Source: Burkholderiales bacterium
Lineage (GTDB): Bacteria; Pseudomonadota; Gammaproteobacteria; Burkholderiales; Burkholderiaceae_F
Direction of reading: 5' to 3'
Assembly: GCA_024641225.1 (NCBI GenBank)
Contig: JAHEDN010000003.1
Location: 1-23,816, forward strand
Length of the DNA: 23,816 nt
Shown here: positions 16,298-23,143 of the stretch, piece by piece
Layout of the letters: each line of letters opens with the position of its first letter
How positions within the stretch are numbered: position 1 is the first letter of the stretch
Made by a program: the position numbers and the translations under genes
Notes under the pieces: generated by a model
Database searches by the model: none
Seen by the model: the letters and a program-made list of their open reading frames with translations, nothing else
Told to the model about the DNA's origin: nothing

Positions 16298-16902
16298 CCT
16301 GAGCCCACCAGCAGGACCCGCCGGTACTGTCGGCCGTCGGTGCGCTCGACGATCAACTCGAGCCCTGCCGGTCCCGTCCGTGGGTTCGCGAACGAAGCGG
16401 CCTCGGGCGGGGCCCAGCCCCGTCCCGGCTGCCAAACGCGCAGGCGCAGCGCCTGCACGTCGGCGAGCAGCGGCGTTTCGATGAGCTCGCTGGTCGGTGT
16501 CGCGCCGATGGTGTTCATCGGCGTCGAGGACAGCCGAAGCAGGCGGCCGTCGCGCAGTTCGTAGGCGACAACCTGCACGGCGCTCGGCAGGCCTTCAGTC
16601 GTCGGCGCGGCGCGGAGCATTTCGAAGCCTGCCGCTGCTCCGCCGCGGACGACGATCGGGGCCGTCGAAAGCGGAACGAACGCGGGGCTGACCACCTGTG
16701 CCAGGTCGCGCTCGATCTGCCCGAACGCCACCAGCAGGTCTCGAACTCCGTCCGCCTCGGGCTGCAACCGCTCGCGCGCATTGACGAGCGAGTCCAGGCC
16801 GCGCCAAGCGATCAGCGAAACGATCGACAGAACGGTGATCGCCACCAGCAGTTCCAGCAAGGTAAAGCCGCCGGCGCGGCGGCGCGGGCTTAGGTTGGTC
16901 AT
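16294..16902 (-). CDS. gspJ: Type II secretion minor pseudopilin GspJ
   Basis: Minor pseudopilin of the tip complex. It has 202 residues with a classic type IV prepilin N-terminus: MTNLSPRRRAGG then FTLLELLVAITVLSIVSLIAWRGLDSL, so cleavage is expected after Gly12 and Glu is present at +5. The helix continuing into SLVNARERLQPEADGVRDLLVAFGQIERDLAQ is the GspJ signature (IERDLAQ). The globular domain ends RTGPAGLELIVERTDGRQYRRVLLVG, again GspJ-like. The ATG shares its A with the gspI stop (TGATG), implying reinitiation. GspJ is normally about 195-220 residues, so length is normal. Confidence 0.95.
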   Translation of the reverse strand: MTNLSPRRRAGGFTLLELLVAITVLSIVSLIAWRGLDSLVNARERLQPEADGVRDLLVAFGQIERDLAQVVSPAFVPLSTAPIVVRGGAAAGFEMLRAAPTTEGLPSAVQVVAYELRDGRLLRLSSTPMNTIGATPTSELIETPLLADVQALRLRVWQPGRGWAPPEAASFANPRTGPAGLELIVERTDGRQYRRVLLVGSG

Positions 16903-17312
16903 CAGCTCGCCGGCAGCACGGCCATCATCTCGGCGTGGCGGCGCCGCCCGTTGTCGGTCGTGCGAAACACCTGCATCTCGACGCGGCGGAAGTACGGGTT
17001 GGGTGTCGACTTCACGGTCTGTTCGCATTCGAAGTCGATGCCAGCCTGCGCGCACGGCGTCGTCGTCTGCCCGATTTCGAGGCTTTCGCGCGCCAGCCGC
17101 AACTCCAGCAGGCGGTTCTCGGCGAGCATCGTGGCAAGCATCGTGTAGCGCGTGTCTTCGGCGGCACCGATCAGCGACAGCATGCCCCGCATCGACGCAG
17201 CCAGCGCCACGCCAACGATCACGAGCGCAACCAATACCTCAAGCAGCGTGAATGCACGCTGCCGCGAAAGCCTGCGGTCAGCGCAGGTGAACCGTGCCAC
17301 GGCCGCGCTCAT
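16902..17312 (-). CDS. gspI: Type II secretion minor pseudopilin GspI
   Basis: Minor pseudopilin that nucleates the tip complex with GspJ and GspK. It has 136 residues with the prepilin segment FTLLEVLVALVIVGVALAASMRGM, followed by the GspI feature TRYTMLATMLAENRLLELRL. The residue before the mature Phe is Ala20 rather than the usual Gly, so the cleavage site reads RQRA/FTLLE; Glu at +5 is kept. The start at 17312 is the only ATG giving a sensible leader, though it overlaps gspH by 35 bases and has a weak Shine-Dalgarno. A GTG five codons further in (17297) would also leave a basic leader. It ends one base into the gspJ start. Confidence 0.93.
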   Translation of the reverse strand: MSAAVARFTCADRRLSRQRAFTLLEVLVALVIVGVALAASMRGMLSLIGAAEDTRYTMLATMLAENRLLELRLARESLEIGQTTTPCAQAGIDFECEQTVKSTPNPYFRRVEMQVFRTTDNGRRRHAEMMAVLPAS

Positions 17313-17808
17313 CGAAGTCGATCGCCACCTGGGCCGATGCCGTGGCCAGTTCCAGCCGCAGCGGTGTCTGCAACCACTCACGGGCGATCGCCACGCGCAG
17401 CGGCGGCGCGCCGCGGCCAAGCAGTATCTGCGATGGCTGTTCGGCGCCGGCCGGCACCATGGCCAGCGTCTGAAGGGGTTCGCGCCAGGCGCGTTCGCGC
17501 AGCAGATCGTCGTCGCTCACCAGCCGCCGCTCTCCCGCGACTATCGTCACGAAGCGATAGCCGTTGAGATCGGCTTCCCAATAGATGGGCTGCTGGCGGA
17601 TGCGCGCCTCATCCGCGGCGAGCGCGAACAACTGCCCGACGCGCTGCGCTTCCCGTGCCAGTTCCTGTCGATCGTCCGGTGTGACGGAAATGGTGACGAT
17701 AGACAGCAGGATGCCGGCCAGCACGATCACGACCAGCAACTCCAGCAAAGTGAAACCGGCTGCGCGCGCACGGCTGCCGCTCCCGACCGCCGGGACTACA
17801 GCTGCCAC
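17278..17808 (-). CDS. gspH: Type II secretion minor pseudopilin GspH
   Basis: Minor pseudopilin thought to sit just below the tip. It has about 176 residues; the prepilin segment is AAG/FTLLELLVVIVLAGILLSIVTISV, with Gly at -1 and Glu at +5. The later part (GYRFVTIVAGERRL and RLELATASAQVAIDFDERGRGT) matches the GspH globular domain. No ATG lies between the gspG end and the hydrophobic helix. The best start is GTG 17808, which overlaps the gspG 3' end by 13 bases and leaves an 18-residue leader with Arg residues before the cleavage site. Start choice is uncertain; product identity is firm because of the position between gspG and gspI and the domain pattern. Confidence 0.92.
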   Translation of the reverse strand: MAAVVPAVGSGSRARAAGFTLLELLVVIVLAGILLSIVTISVTPDDRQELAREAQRVGQLFALAADEARIRQQPIYWEADLNGYRFVTIVAGERRLVSDDDLLRERAWREPLQTLAMVPAGAEQPSQILLGRGAPPLRVAIAREWLQTPLRLELATASAQVAIDFDERGRGTVHLR

Positions 17809-18257
17809 GAACCGATGTCGGCATCGACGCCCTCGCCGCCGGAGGCGCCATCGCGGCCGTAGCTGAAGACGTCGATCTCGCCGCGCAATCCCGGGCTGAG
17901 GTACTTGTACTCGTTTCCCCATGGATCCTTCGGCATCGAACTGCGTTCGAGGTACCCGCCCTGCTTCCAGTTCGGCGGGATTGGCTCGATGGTCGGCTTG
18001 CCCAGCAGCGCCCGCAGGCCCTGTTCGGTCGTCGGGTAGGCGCCGTTGTCGAGTCGGTAAAGCTTCAGCGCCTGCAGGATCGACGCGATGTCCTGCTTGG
18101 CTGCGGCGATGCGCGCATCGTCGGTGCGGCCGACCACCCGCGGAACGATCAGCGCGGCCAGGATGCCGAGGATCGTGATCACGACCATGATCTCGATCAG
18201 CGTGAAGCCGCGTGGCCGGCGGGTGGTGCGGTTCAAGCGCGCGAGGGTGAGCTTCAT
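17796..18257 (-). CDS. gspG: Type II secretion major pseudopilin GspG
   Basis: Main subunit of the periplasmic pseudopilus. It has 153 residues: leader MKLTLARLNRTTRRPRG, then FTLIEIMVVITILGILAALIVPRVVGRTDDAR, cut after Gly17 with Glu at +5. The sequence AAKQDIASILQALKLYRLDNGAYPTTEQGLRALL and the calcium-loop region MPKDPWGNEYKYLSPG are near-identical to the family consensus, so this is one of the surest calls here. It is the first gene of the minus-strand operon. The start at 18257 is fixed by the leader; its Shine-Dalgarno is weak. It is divergent from gspC across a 207-base spacer. Confidence 0.98.
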   Translation of the reverse strand: MKLTLARLNRTTRRPRGFTLIEIMVVITILGILAALIVPRVVGRTDDARIAAAKQDIASILQALKLYRLDNGAYPTTEQGLRALLGKPTIEPIPPNWKQGGYLERSSMPKDPWGNEYKYLSPGLRGEIDVFSYGRDGASGGEGVDADIGSWQL

Positions 18258-18464
18258 GAGTGCACCGTAGTAAGGTGGTGTCGTGCCAACGCGCTGCCGA
18301 CGCAAGCCGCAGTCACTGCGTAAACTGCGCAGCGGAGCAGAGCAACGATACTATCAATGCGCCTGCCCGATTGCCGTTCGCGGCGCGGGTCGAGGCGGCG
18401 ATCTTCGCGAGTGCGCGCGAGCGTTGCAAGGGTAGCGGCGCGTGGCCTGAGAGTGAGTGTCTCG
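18258..18464. promoter_or_regulatory. Divergent promoter region between gspG and gspC
   Basis: This 207-base spacer must hold the promoters for the gspG-to-gspF operon (leftward) and gspC (rightward), since no other gene lies between them. A near-palindrome GATACTATC at 18347-18355 offers a weak -10-like TACTAT toward gspC, but the bases 17 upstream do not resemble TTGACA. No pair on the minus strand is convincing. Location is the main evidence; no individual element is assigned. Confidence 0.4.
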
Positions 18465-19142
18465 ATGCTGAAGAGGTTTGCGGCAGCCCTGCTGCACTTG
18501 TCGATGCTGGCGCTTGTATGCGCGATCGCGGCGTACTGGGCGATCCGCATCCTGACGCCGGCGCCGGCCAGCGTGCCGCCGCCGCAGCTAGCGGCAGCGC
18601 TGCGCGAGGCCGATCCGGTCCTCGCGGCGCGCATGTTCGGGCTGGTGCAGGCGGCCCCGATTCCGTCGGCGCTGAACATCCAGCCGCTCGGCGCGTTCGC
18701 GGCGGGCAAGGATTCGGCGGCAATCCTTGCAGTGGACGGCAAGCCGGCGCGCGTTTACCTGCTGAGTCAGGAGGTTGCCCGGGGAGCGACACTTGTCGAC
18801 GTCCGCAAGGATGCAGTGACGATCGAACAGGGTGGGGTGCGCCGCGACTTTGCGCTTCCGCCGCAGCAGGTGCTCGGCCTGGGCGGAAATCCGCCACCTC
18901 CGGGGTATACGCGCGAAGGCGGCACGCTGACGGCACCGTCGGTGGGGACGGCCGCGCAGCAGCCCGCCGCGCCGCCGCGCCCGGTACAGGCCCGACCGCC
19001 CGTGTTCCGGCCGCCGGCCCCGGAGCTGGTGCAGCCGCAGGCGCCGTCGCAGGCTGCTCAGCCCGAACAGGATGAGTCGCCATCAACGGAAGGCGCCGCA
19101 CCCCCGCGACGAGGAATACCGACTCGGCCGCTCAGCCAGTGA
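18465..19142 (+). CDS. gspC: Type II secretion inner-membrane clamp protein GspC
   Basis: Links the inner-membrane platform to the secretin through its periplasmic homology region. It has 225 residues: short cytoplasmic N-terminus, membrane helix at about 10-30 (LHLSMLALVCAIAAYWAI), linker, then the HR domain at about 54-130 (MFGLVQAAPIPSALNIQPLGAF, AAILAVDGKPARVYLLSQEV, VDVRKDAVTIEQGGVRRDFAL). No PDZ domain or coiled coil follows; from about 142 the protein is a Pro/Ala/Gln-rich tail to the end. The start ATG at 18465 is chosen because the upstream in-frame residues are Arg-rich and unlike GspC. It is transcribed away from the rest of the cluster, an arrangement also seen in other betaproteobacteria. 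Identity is firm from the HR domain and context. Confidence 0.92.
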   Translation: MLKRFAAALLHLSMLALVCAIAAYWAIRILTPAPASVPPPQLAAALREADPVLAARMFGLVQAAPIPSALNIQPLGAFAAGKDSAAILAVDGKPARVYLLSQEVARGATLVDVRKDAVTIEQGGVRRDFALPPQQVLGLGGNPPPPGYTREGGTLTAPSVGTAAQQPAAPPRPVQARPPVFRPPAPELVQPQAPSQAAQPEQDESPSTEGAAPPRRGIPTRPLSQ

Positions 19143-19291
19143 AGTCCAGCGGCCCTCGGCGAGTGAGTTCGCGATGCGCGGCCGCGACCGGTGGCTGACC
19201 TTCCGCGGGCCTGGCGCGTCCGCCGCTCGAGGAGGCAAGCGAATTCCCAGTGCCGGAACCGGGCGCTTCCGTTCCGACGCCGCCCGCAGGT

Positions 19292-20419
19292 TCAGTCGCC
19301 TCGACCCGCCGAACCGTTGGGCTTCAATACGCCGCGGCGTACCTGGTCGAGTTCGATCGACTCGAACAGTGCGCGGAAGTTGCCCTCGCCGAAGCCTTCG
19401 TCGCCCTTGCGCTGGATGATTTCAAAGAAGATCGGTCCGATCACGGTCTTGGTGAAAATCTGCAGCAGCAGTTCGTTTGGCACGCCCTGATGCGTAGCGC
19501 CATCGATCAGTATCCTCAACCGCCGCAGTTCTTCGAGCGGCTCGCCATGATTCGGTAGCCGCCTGTCGACGAGGTCGTAGTAGGTGTCGATCGTGTCCTG
19601 GAAGACGACGCCATTGGTCTGCATCGCCCGCACGGTGCCGTAGATGTCCGCGGTGGAAAGCGCAACGTGCTGGATGCCTTCGCCGTGGTACACATCCAGG
19701 TATTCGGCGATCTGGCTCTTGTCGTCGGAGCTCTCGTTGATGGGGATGCGGATCTTGCCGCATGGGCTAGTCATGGCCTTGCTCTTCAGGCCGGTGAGCT
19801 TGCCCTCAATGTCGAAATAGCGCACCTCGCGGAAGTTGAACAGGCGCTCGTAGAACTCGGCCCATTCCTTCATGCGGCCGCGGTGCACGTTGTGGGTGAG
19901 GTGGTCGATGGCGCCCAGCCCGAAGCCGGGCTGCTCCGCGTGCGCGCCGGGCAGCGCCACGAAGTCGACGTCGTAGATGCTGATGTCACCGATTCCGCCG
20001 GCGGCGGTGGCGTCCTTGCCGTGCCAGCGATCGACGAAATAGATCAGGCTGTCGCCGATTCCCTTGATCGCCGGAATATTCAGCTCCATCGGCCCCGAGC
20101 GGGAGTCGAAGCCCCAGGCGCCAAGTTCGAGGGCGCGATGGTAGGCGGCCGCTGCGTCCTGCACGCGGAATGCGATGGCGCAGATCGACGGGCCATGTAG
20201 GCGCGCGAACCGCTGCGCGAACGAGTCGGGTTCGGCGTTGATGATGAAGTTGACGCTCCCCTGTCGGTACAGCAACACGTTCTTCTGCCGGTGACGCGCG
20301 ATGACGACGAAGCCCATGTGCTCGAAAAGTCGCCCGAGTGCGACCGGGTCCGGCGCCGCGTATTCGATGAACTCGAACCCGTCGGTTCCCATCGGGTTGT
20401 CCCAGGGCGTGAAGCGCAT
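19292..20419 (-). CDS. hpd: 4-hydroxyphenylpyruvate dioxygenase
   Basis: Non-haem Fe(II) enzyme that converts 4-hydroxyphenylpyruvate to homogentisate, the committed step of tyrosine catabolism; cytoplasmic. It has 375 residues, near the usual 357-380. Two VOC half-domains are seen; the iron ligands are His173 (GAIDHLTHNV), His251 (GIQHVALST) and Glu333 (IFFEIIQRKG), matching the H-H-E triad and spacing known for Pseudomonas HPPD. The N-terminus MRFTPWDNPMGTDGFEFIEYAAPDP is typical of this bacterial form, which supports the start at 20419; GGAG lies ten bases before it. An in-frame ATG at 20488 would add 23 unconserved residues. It is convergent with gspC and divergent from the sensor kinase; no other homogentisate-pathway gene is adjacent. 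Confidence 0.97.
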   Translation of the reverse strand: MRFTPWDNPMGTDGFEFIEYAAPDPVALGRLFEHMGFVVIARHRQKNVLLYRQGSVNFIINAEPDSFAQRFARLHGPSICAIAFRVQDAAAAYHRALELGAWGFDSRSGPMELNIPAIKGIGDSLIYFVDRWHGKDATAAGGIGDISIYDVDFVALPGAHAEQPGFGLGAIDHLTHNVHRGRMKEWAEFYERLFNFREVRYFDIEGKLTGLKSKAMTSPCGKIRIPINESSDDKSQIAEYLDVYHGEGIQHVALSTADIYGTVRAMQTNGVVFQDTIDTYYDLVDRRLPNHGEPLEELRRLRILIDGATHQGVPNELLLQIFTKTVIGPIFFEIIQRKGDEGFGEGNFRALFESIELDQVRRGVLKPNGSAGRGD

Positions 20420-20447
20420 TGCTGTCTCCGCGGCGCTGCGCCTGCGT

Positions 20448-20478
20448 TGGCGCAATGCGTCAAGTATCTCGCGCCAAG
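20448..20478. promoter_or_regulatory. Inverted repeat upstream of hpd, possible operator
   Basis: TTGGCGC (20448-20454) and GCGCCAA (20472-20478) are perfect inverted copies separated by 17 bases, starting 29 bases upstream of the hpd ATG. Arm length and position fit an operator for a dimeric regulator, or a hairpin in the hpd leader. It lies in the 244-base spacer shared with the divergent sensor-kinase gene. No regulator is encoded next to it, so the binding protein is unknown; in this GC-rich DNA a 7-bp repeat can arise by chance. Confidence 0.3.
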
Positions 20479-20663
20479 CCTCGGGCATGGCGCCAGGGCG
20501 CCCGGAATCCGGCGCGGCCTGCCCACACAGTCTGGCCGCCGTCGCTGCGTTCTGATGCGCGTTTCCTGCGTCCTGTCGCAGTTGGCTCGGCGCCCGAGAA
20601 TGCGGCCGCTAGAGTTCACCCTGACGGCTGCAACCGCAGCACTGGAAGAAGCTACACAAGCAG

Positions 20664-22196
20664 ATGAGCACGAACTCCGAACCCCCCTCGACCGGCCCCC
20701 ACGGCCCGGGCCGGAGCCGGACTGCCCAGACGGCGGCCGACATCGCCTCCGGGGCACGAACTGCCGCGCCGAGGCTGACGGTGGCCGCCCGGCGCTTTGG
20801 CGACTGGCTGACGTCGATCGGCTGGGGCAAGTTCTTCCTGCTGTCCCTGCTGCTGCTGATCGCCGGCGCCATGATCAACAGCTGGCTCTTCGAGGGAGGA
20901 CCGGCCATCGTCGTGGACGCGTCCGACCCCAAGGAACGGGTCAGCGTGGTTGTCTCCGTCTCGCCCGATGGGGTGCGCATCGCTCCGCCCGCCCCGCCTG
21001 CGCCACCCCCGGCACCTGAGGCGCCACCCGCGCCGGCCGCACCGGATGCGTCACAGGCGCCGGCCGTGACGGGACCTGACTCGGAGTCCGGGCCCTTGCC
21101 CCCCGAGGAGGCTGAAGTCAAGGTGGGCAAGGACGGCGTACGGATCGTCACCACGAAGGACGGCAAGCGCGTGATCCTTCAGATCGACAGCAAAGGGGTC
21201 CGCGTCGAGGAACAGGGCGGCCCCGCCCCGGGGGCTGCCGCAGGCGCCCCGGCGGGCACGACGCCGGACGGCTCAGTGGTCGTTGCGCCCGGCGAGCTGG
21301 CGGATCCTGAGAAGGCTGCCGAGGCCATCGAATCCGCCCGCAACCGGATTGAGGAGATCGTTCAGGAACAGGTCAACCGGCAGGTGGCGCGAACGACGCG
21401 CGTGTATCGGGAACGATCGAGCGAATGGTTCATGAGCTTTCTCATGCTGCTGATCGTGACTTCGATCATCGCCAAGGTGCTGCTGGGAGGCAAGCGAAAG
21501 GCGGAGACCCGGGCGCGGGCGGCCAGCGCGACGGCCGCTGAGGAAGGCCTCAAGCGCCAACTTGCCGAGGCGCAGCTGAAGATGATGCAGGCGCAGGTCG
21601 AGCCGCACTTCCTGTTCAACACCCTGGCTTCGGTCGACTACCTCATCGAGACCGATCCGGCACGTGCCTCGACGATGCAGAAGAATCTGATCCAGTACCT
21701 GCGCGCGGCGCTGCCGCAGATGCGCGAAGGTTCGACGACGCTGGGCAAGGAACTGGCGCTGGTGCGGTCCTATCTCGAGATCCTGAAGGTGCGCATGGAT
21801 GACCGGCTTCAGTTCGCAATCACAGTGCCGCAGGGGCTGATGAGCGCGCAGTTCCCGCCGATGGTGCTGCAGTCGCTGGTCGAAAACGCTATCAAGCACG
21901 GGTTGGAGCCCAAGCCGGAGGGCGGCTCGATCACGGTGACCGCAGACATCGCGAACGGCAACCTGCGCGTGACGGTCGCCGACACCGGGCTGGGATTCGG
22001 CGCCGCCGGCAAGCCCGGCACCGGCGTTGGCCTGGCGAACGTGCGCGAGCGTCTCGCGGCGCTTTACAGCGGTCGCGCCCGCTTCACGGTCGAGGCGAAT
22101 TCCCCGTCCGGAACGATCGCCACCATTGAAGTTCCTTACGAGCCCGATCTCGGGCGGGACGCAGCCGGCCGGCCGCCGGCCGCCGCTGCCGCCTGA
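20664..22196 (+). CDS. LytS/AlgZ-type sensor histidine kinase
   Basis: Membrane-bound histidine kinase of the LytS/AlgZ (His_kinase family) type that should phosphorylate the LytTR regulator downstream. It has 510 residues: cytoplasmic N-terminus, membrane helix at about 56-75, a long extracytoplasmic region (about 76-255), second helix at about 256-274, a coiled linker (275-312), the phosphoacceptor His315 in QVEPHFLFNTLASVDYLI, and the ATPase domain with Asn408 in LVENAIKHGLEP and the G-box DTGLGFGAAGKPGTGVGLANVRERL. The extracytoplasmic part combines a Pro/Ala-rich stretch (107-133) with repeats resembling DGVRI and ends in a helical segment (213-248). No known sensor domain is recognised. 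The N-terminus fits the ATG at 20664, but Shine-Dalgarno is poor (GGAAG is about 17 bases away). Confidence 0.93.
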   Translation: MSTNSEPPSTGPHGPGRSRTAQTAADIASGARTAAPRLTVAARRFGDWLTSIGWGKFFLLSLLLLIAGAMINSWLFEGGPAIVVDASDPKERVSVVVSVSPDGVRIAPPAPPAPPPAPEAPPAPAAPDASQAPAVTGPDSESGPLPPEEAEVKVGKDGVRIVTTKDGKRVILQIDSKGVRVEEQGGPAPGAAAGAPAGTTPDGSVVVAPGELADPEKAAEAIESARNRIEEIVQEQVNRQVARTTRVYRERSSEWFMSFLMLLIVTSIIAKVLLGGKRKAETRARAASATAAEEGLKRQLAEAQLKMMQAQVEPHFLFNTLASVDYLIETDPARASTMQKNLIQYLRAALPQMREGSTTLGKELALVRSYLEILKVRMDDRLQFAITVPQGLMSAQFPPMVLQSLVENAIKHGLEPKPEGGSITVTADIANGNLRVTVADTGLGFGAAGKPGTGVGLANVRERLAALYSGRARFTVEANSPSGTIATIEVPYEPDLGRDAAGRPPAAAAA

Positions 22197-22220
22197 GCCC
22201 GTCGAGCCCGCTCGCGATTC

Positions 22221-22241
22221 GCGCCGGCCTGAAACCGGCGC
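22221..22241 (+). promoter_or_regulatory. Intercistronic hairpin before the response regulator
   Basis: GCGCCGG (22221-22227), a seven-base loop CCTGAAA and CCGGCGC (22235-22241) form a perfect 7-bp stem between the kinase stop and the regulator ATG, ending 12 bases before that ATG. There is no T-run. It could influence translation initiation or mRNA stability of the regulator, or limit read-through from the kinase. Confidence 0.35.
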
Positions 22242-22253
22242 TAGCATCGCTCC

Positions 22254-23036
22254 ATGCCGAATGTCCGTGCGGTCATCGCCGACGACGAACGACTCATGCG
22301 CGAGCAGTTGCGCTCGCGGCTGGCTGAGGTCTGGCCTGAACTCGAGGTCGTCGCCGAGGCGCGGAACGGCCGAGAGGCCGTGGATGCAGTGGCTGAGCAT
22401 CGACCGGACCTGGTCTTTCTCGACATTCGAATGCCGGGCATGACCGGCGTCGAGGCCGCGCGCGAAATCGGCGATGCCTGTCACGTGGTCTTCATCACGG
22501 CGTACAGCGAGTACGCGGTCGAGGCGTTTGAGCAGGGGGCGGTGGACTATGTGCTGAAGCCCGCCGACAGCGAGCGGCTGGCGCTGACGGTGGCGCGGCT
22601 GAAGCGGCGCCTCGGCGCCAAACCGGCCGACCTTGGCGAATTGCTGGAGAAGCTCGCGGCTCGGCTCGATGTGCCCGCAGGTTCGCAGGAAGCGTCGGGG
22701 CAGAAAAGCGGTTATCTGCAATGGATACAGGCCTCGATGGGCCAGCAGATCCGGATGATTCCGGTGGCCGAGGTCCTGTTTTTTACGTCGGACGAGAAAT
22801 ACACGCGAGTACAGACCGAGGCGTACGAGGCCCTGATCCGCAAGCCGATTAAGGAACTGGTCGAGGAACTCGACCCCGAGCAGTTCTGGCAGATTCACCG
22901 GGCAACGGTCGTCAACGTCAAGGCGATCGCCGGTATCACGCGAGACCTGCGTGGTCGCCAGCTTGTGCAGTTGAAGAACTATCCGCAGAAGCTCGAGGTC
23001 AGCCGCAATTACACGCACCTGTTCAAGCAGATGTGA
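22254..23036 (+). CDS. LytTR-family response regulator (AlgR/LytR type)
   Basis: Cytoplasmic DNA-binding response regulator, the evident partner of the kinase 57 bases upstream. It has 260 residues: receiver domain at 1-120 with the acidic pair Asp10-Asp11, phosphoacceptor Asp57 in FLDIRMPGMTG, Thr82 and Lys102 (LKP); a linker at about 121-150; and a LytTR DNA-binding domain at about 155-258 (EVLFFTSDEKYTRVQTEAYEALIRKPIKEL, then FWQIHRATVVNVKAI and the ending LEVSRNYTHLFKQM). All phosphorylation residues are intact, so it should be a functional regulator. The start at 22254 matches the family's N-terminus, but no Shine-Dalgarno is visible and a hairpin lies just upstream. It is convergent with the MBL-fold gene. 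Its targets cannot be told from the window. Confidence 0.95.
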   Translation: MPNVRAVIADDERLMREQLRSRLAEVWPELEVVAEARNGREAVDAVAEHRPDLVFLDIRMPGMTGVEAAREIGDACHVVFITAYSEYAVEAFEQGAVDYVLKPADSERLALTVARLKRRLGAKPADLGELLEKLAARLDVPAGSQEASGQKSGYLQWIQASMGQQIRMIPVAEVLFFTSDEKYTRVQTEAYEALIRKPIKELVEELDPEQFWQIHRATVVNVKAIAGITRDLRGRQLVQLKNYPQKLEVSRNYTHLFKQM

Positions 23037-23143
23037 GTACGGCGAGTCCGGGCCGGGCGCAGACGCATTTGCCGGCGCGGCGACTGGCCCACAGGCCCTG
23101 CCGCACGGCCGACCCGATCAGGAAAGCGCGAAGCCAGGGTGAT

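Noticed and set aside
18274..18289. TTGGCACG on the minus strand upstream of gspG, resembling a sigma-54 -24 element
   Set aside because: The downstream half does not match: no GC at the -12 position with the right spacing and no TTGC. A single half-site is not enough.
19143..19291. Terminator or small gene in the gspC-hpd convergent gap
   Set aside because: Only weak 4-5 bp stems and no frame with protein-like sequence or Shine-Dalgarno were seen.
21273..23018. 581-codon minus-strand open frame opposite the two-component genes
   Set aside because: Antisense of two genes with intact catalytic motifs; the predicted protein has no domain or membrane pattern.
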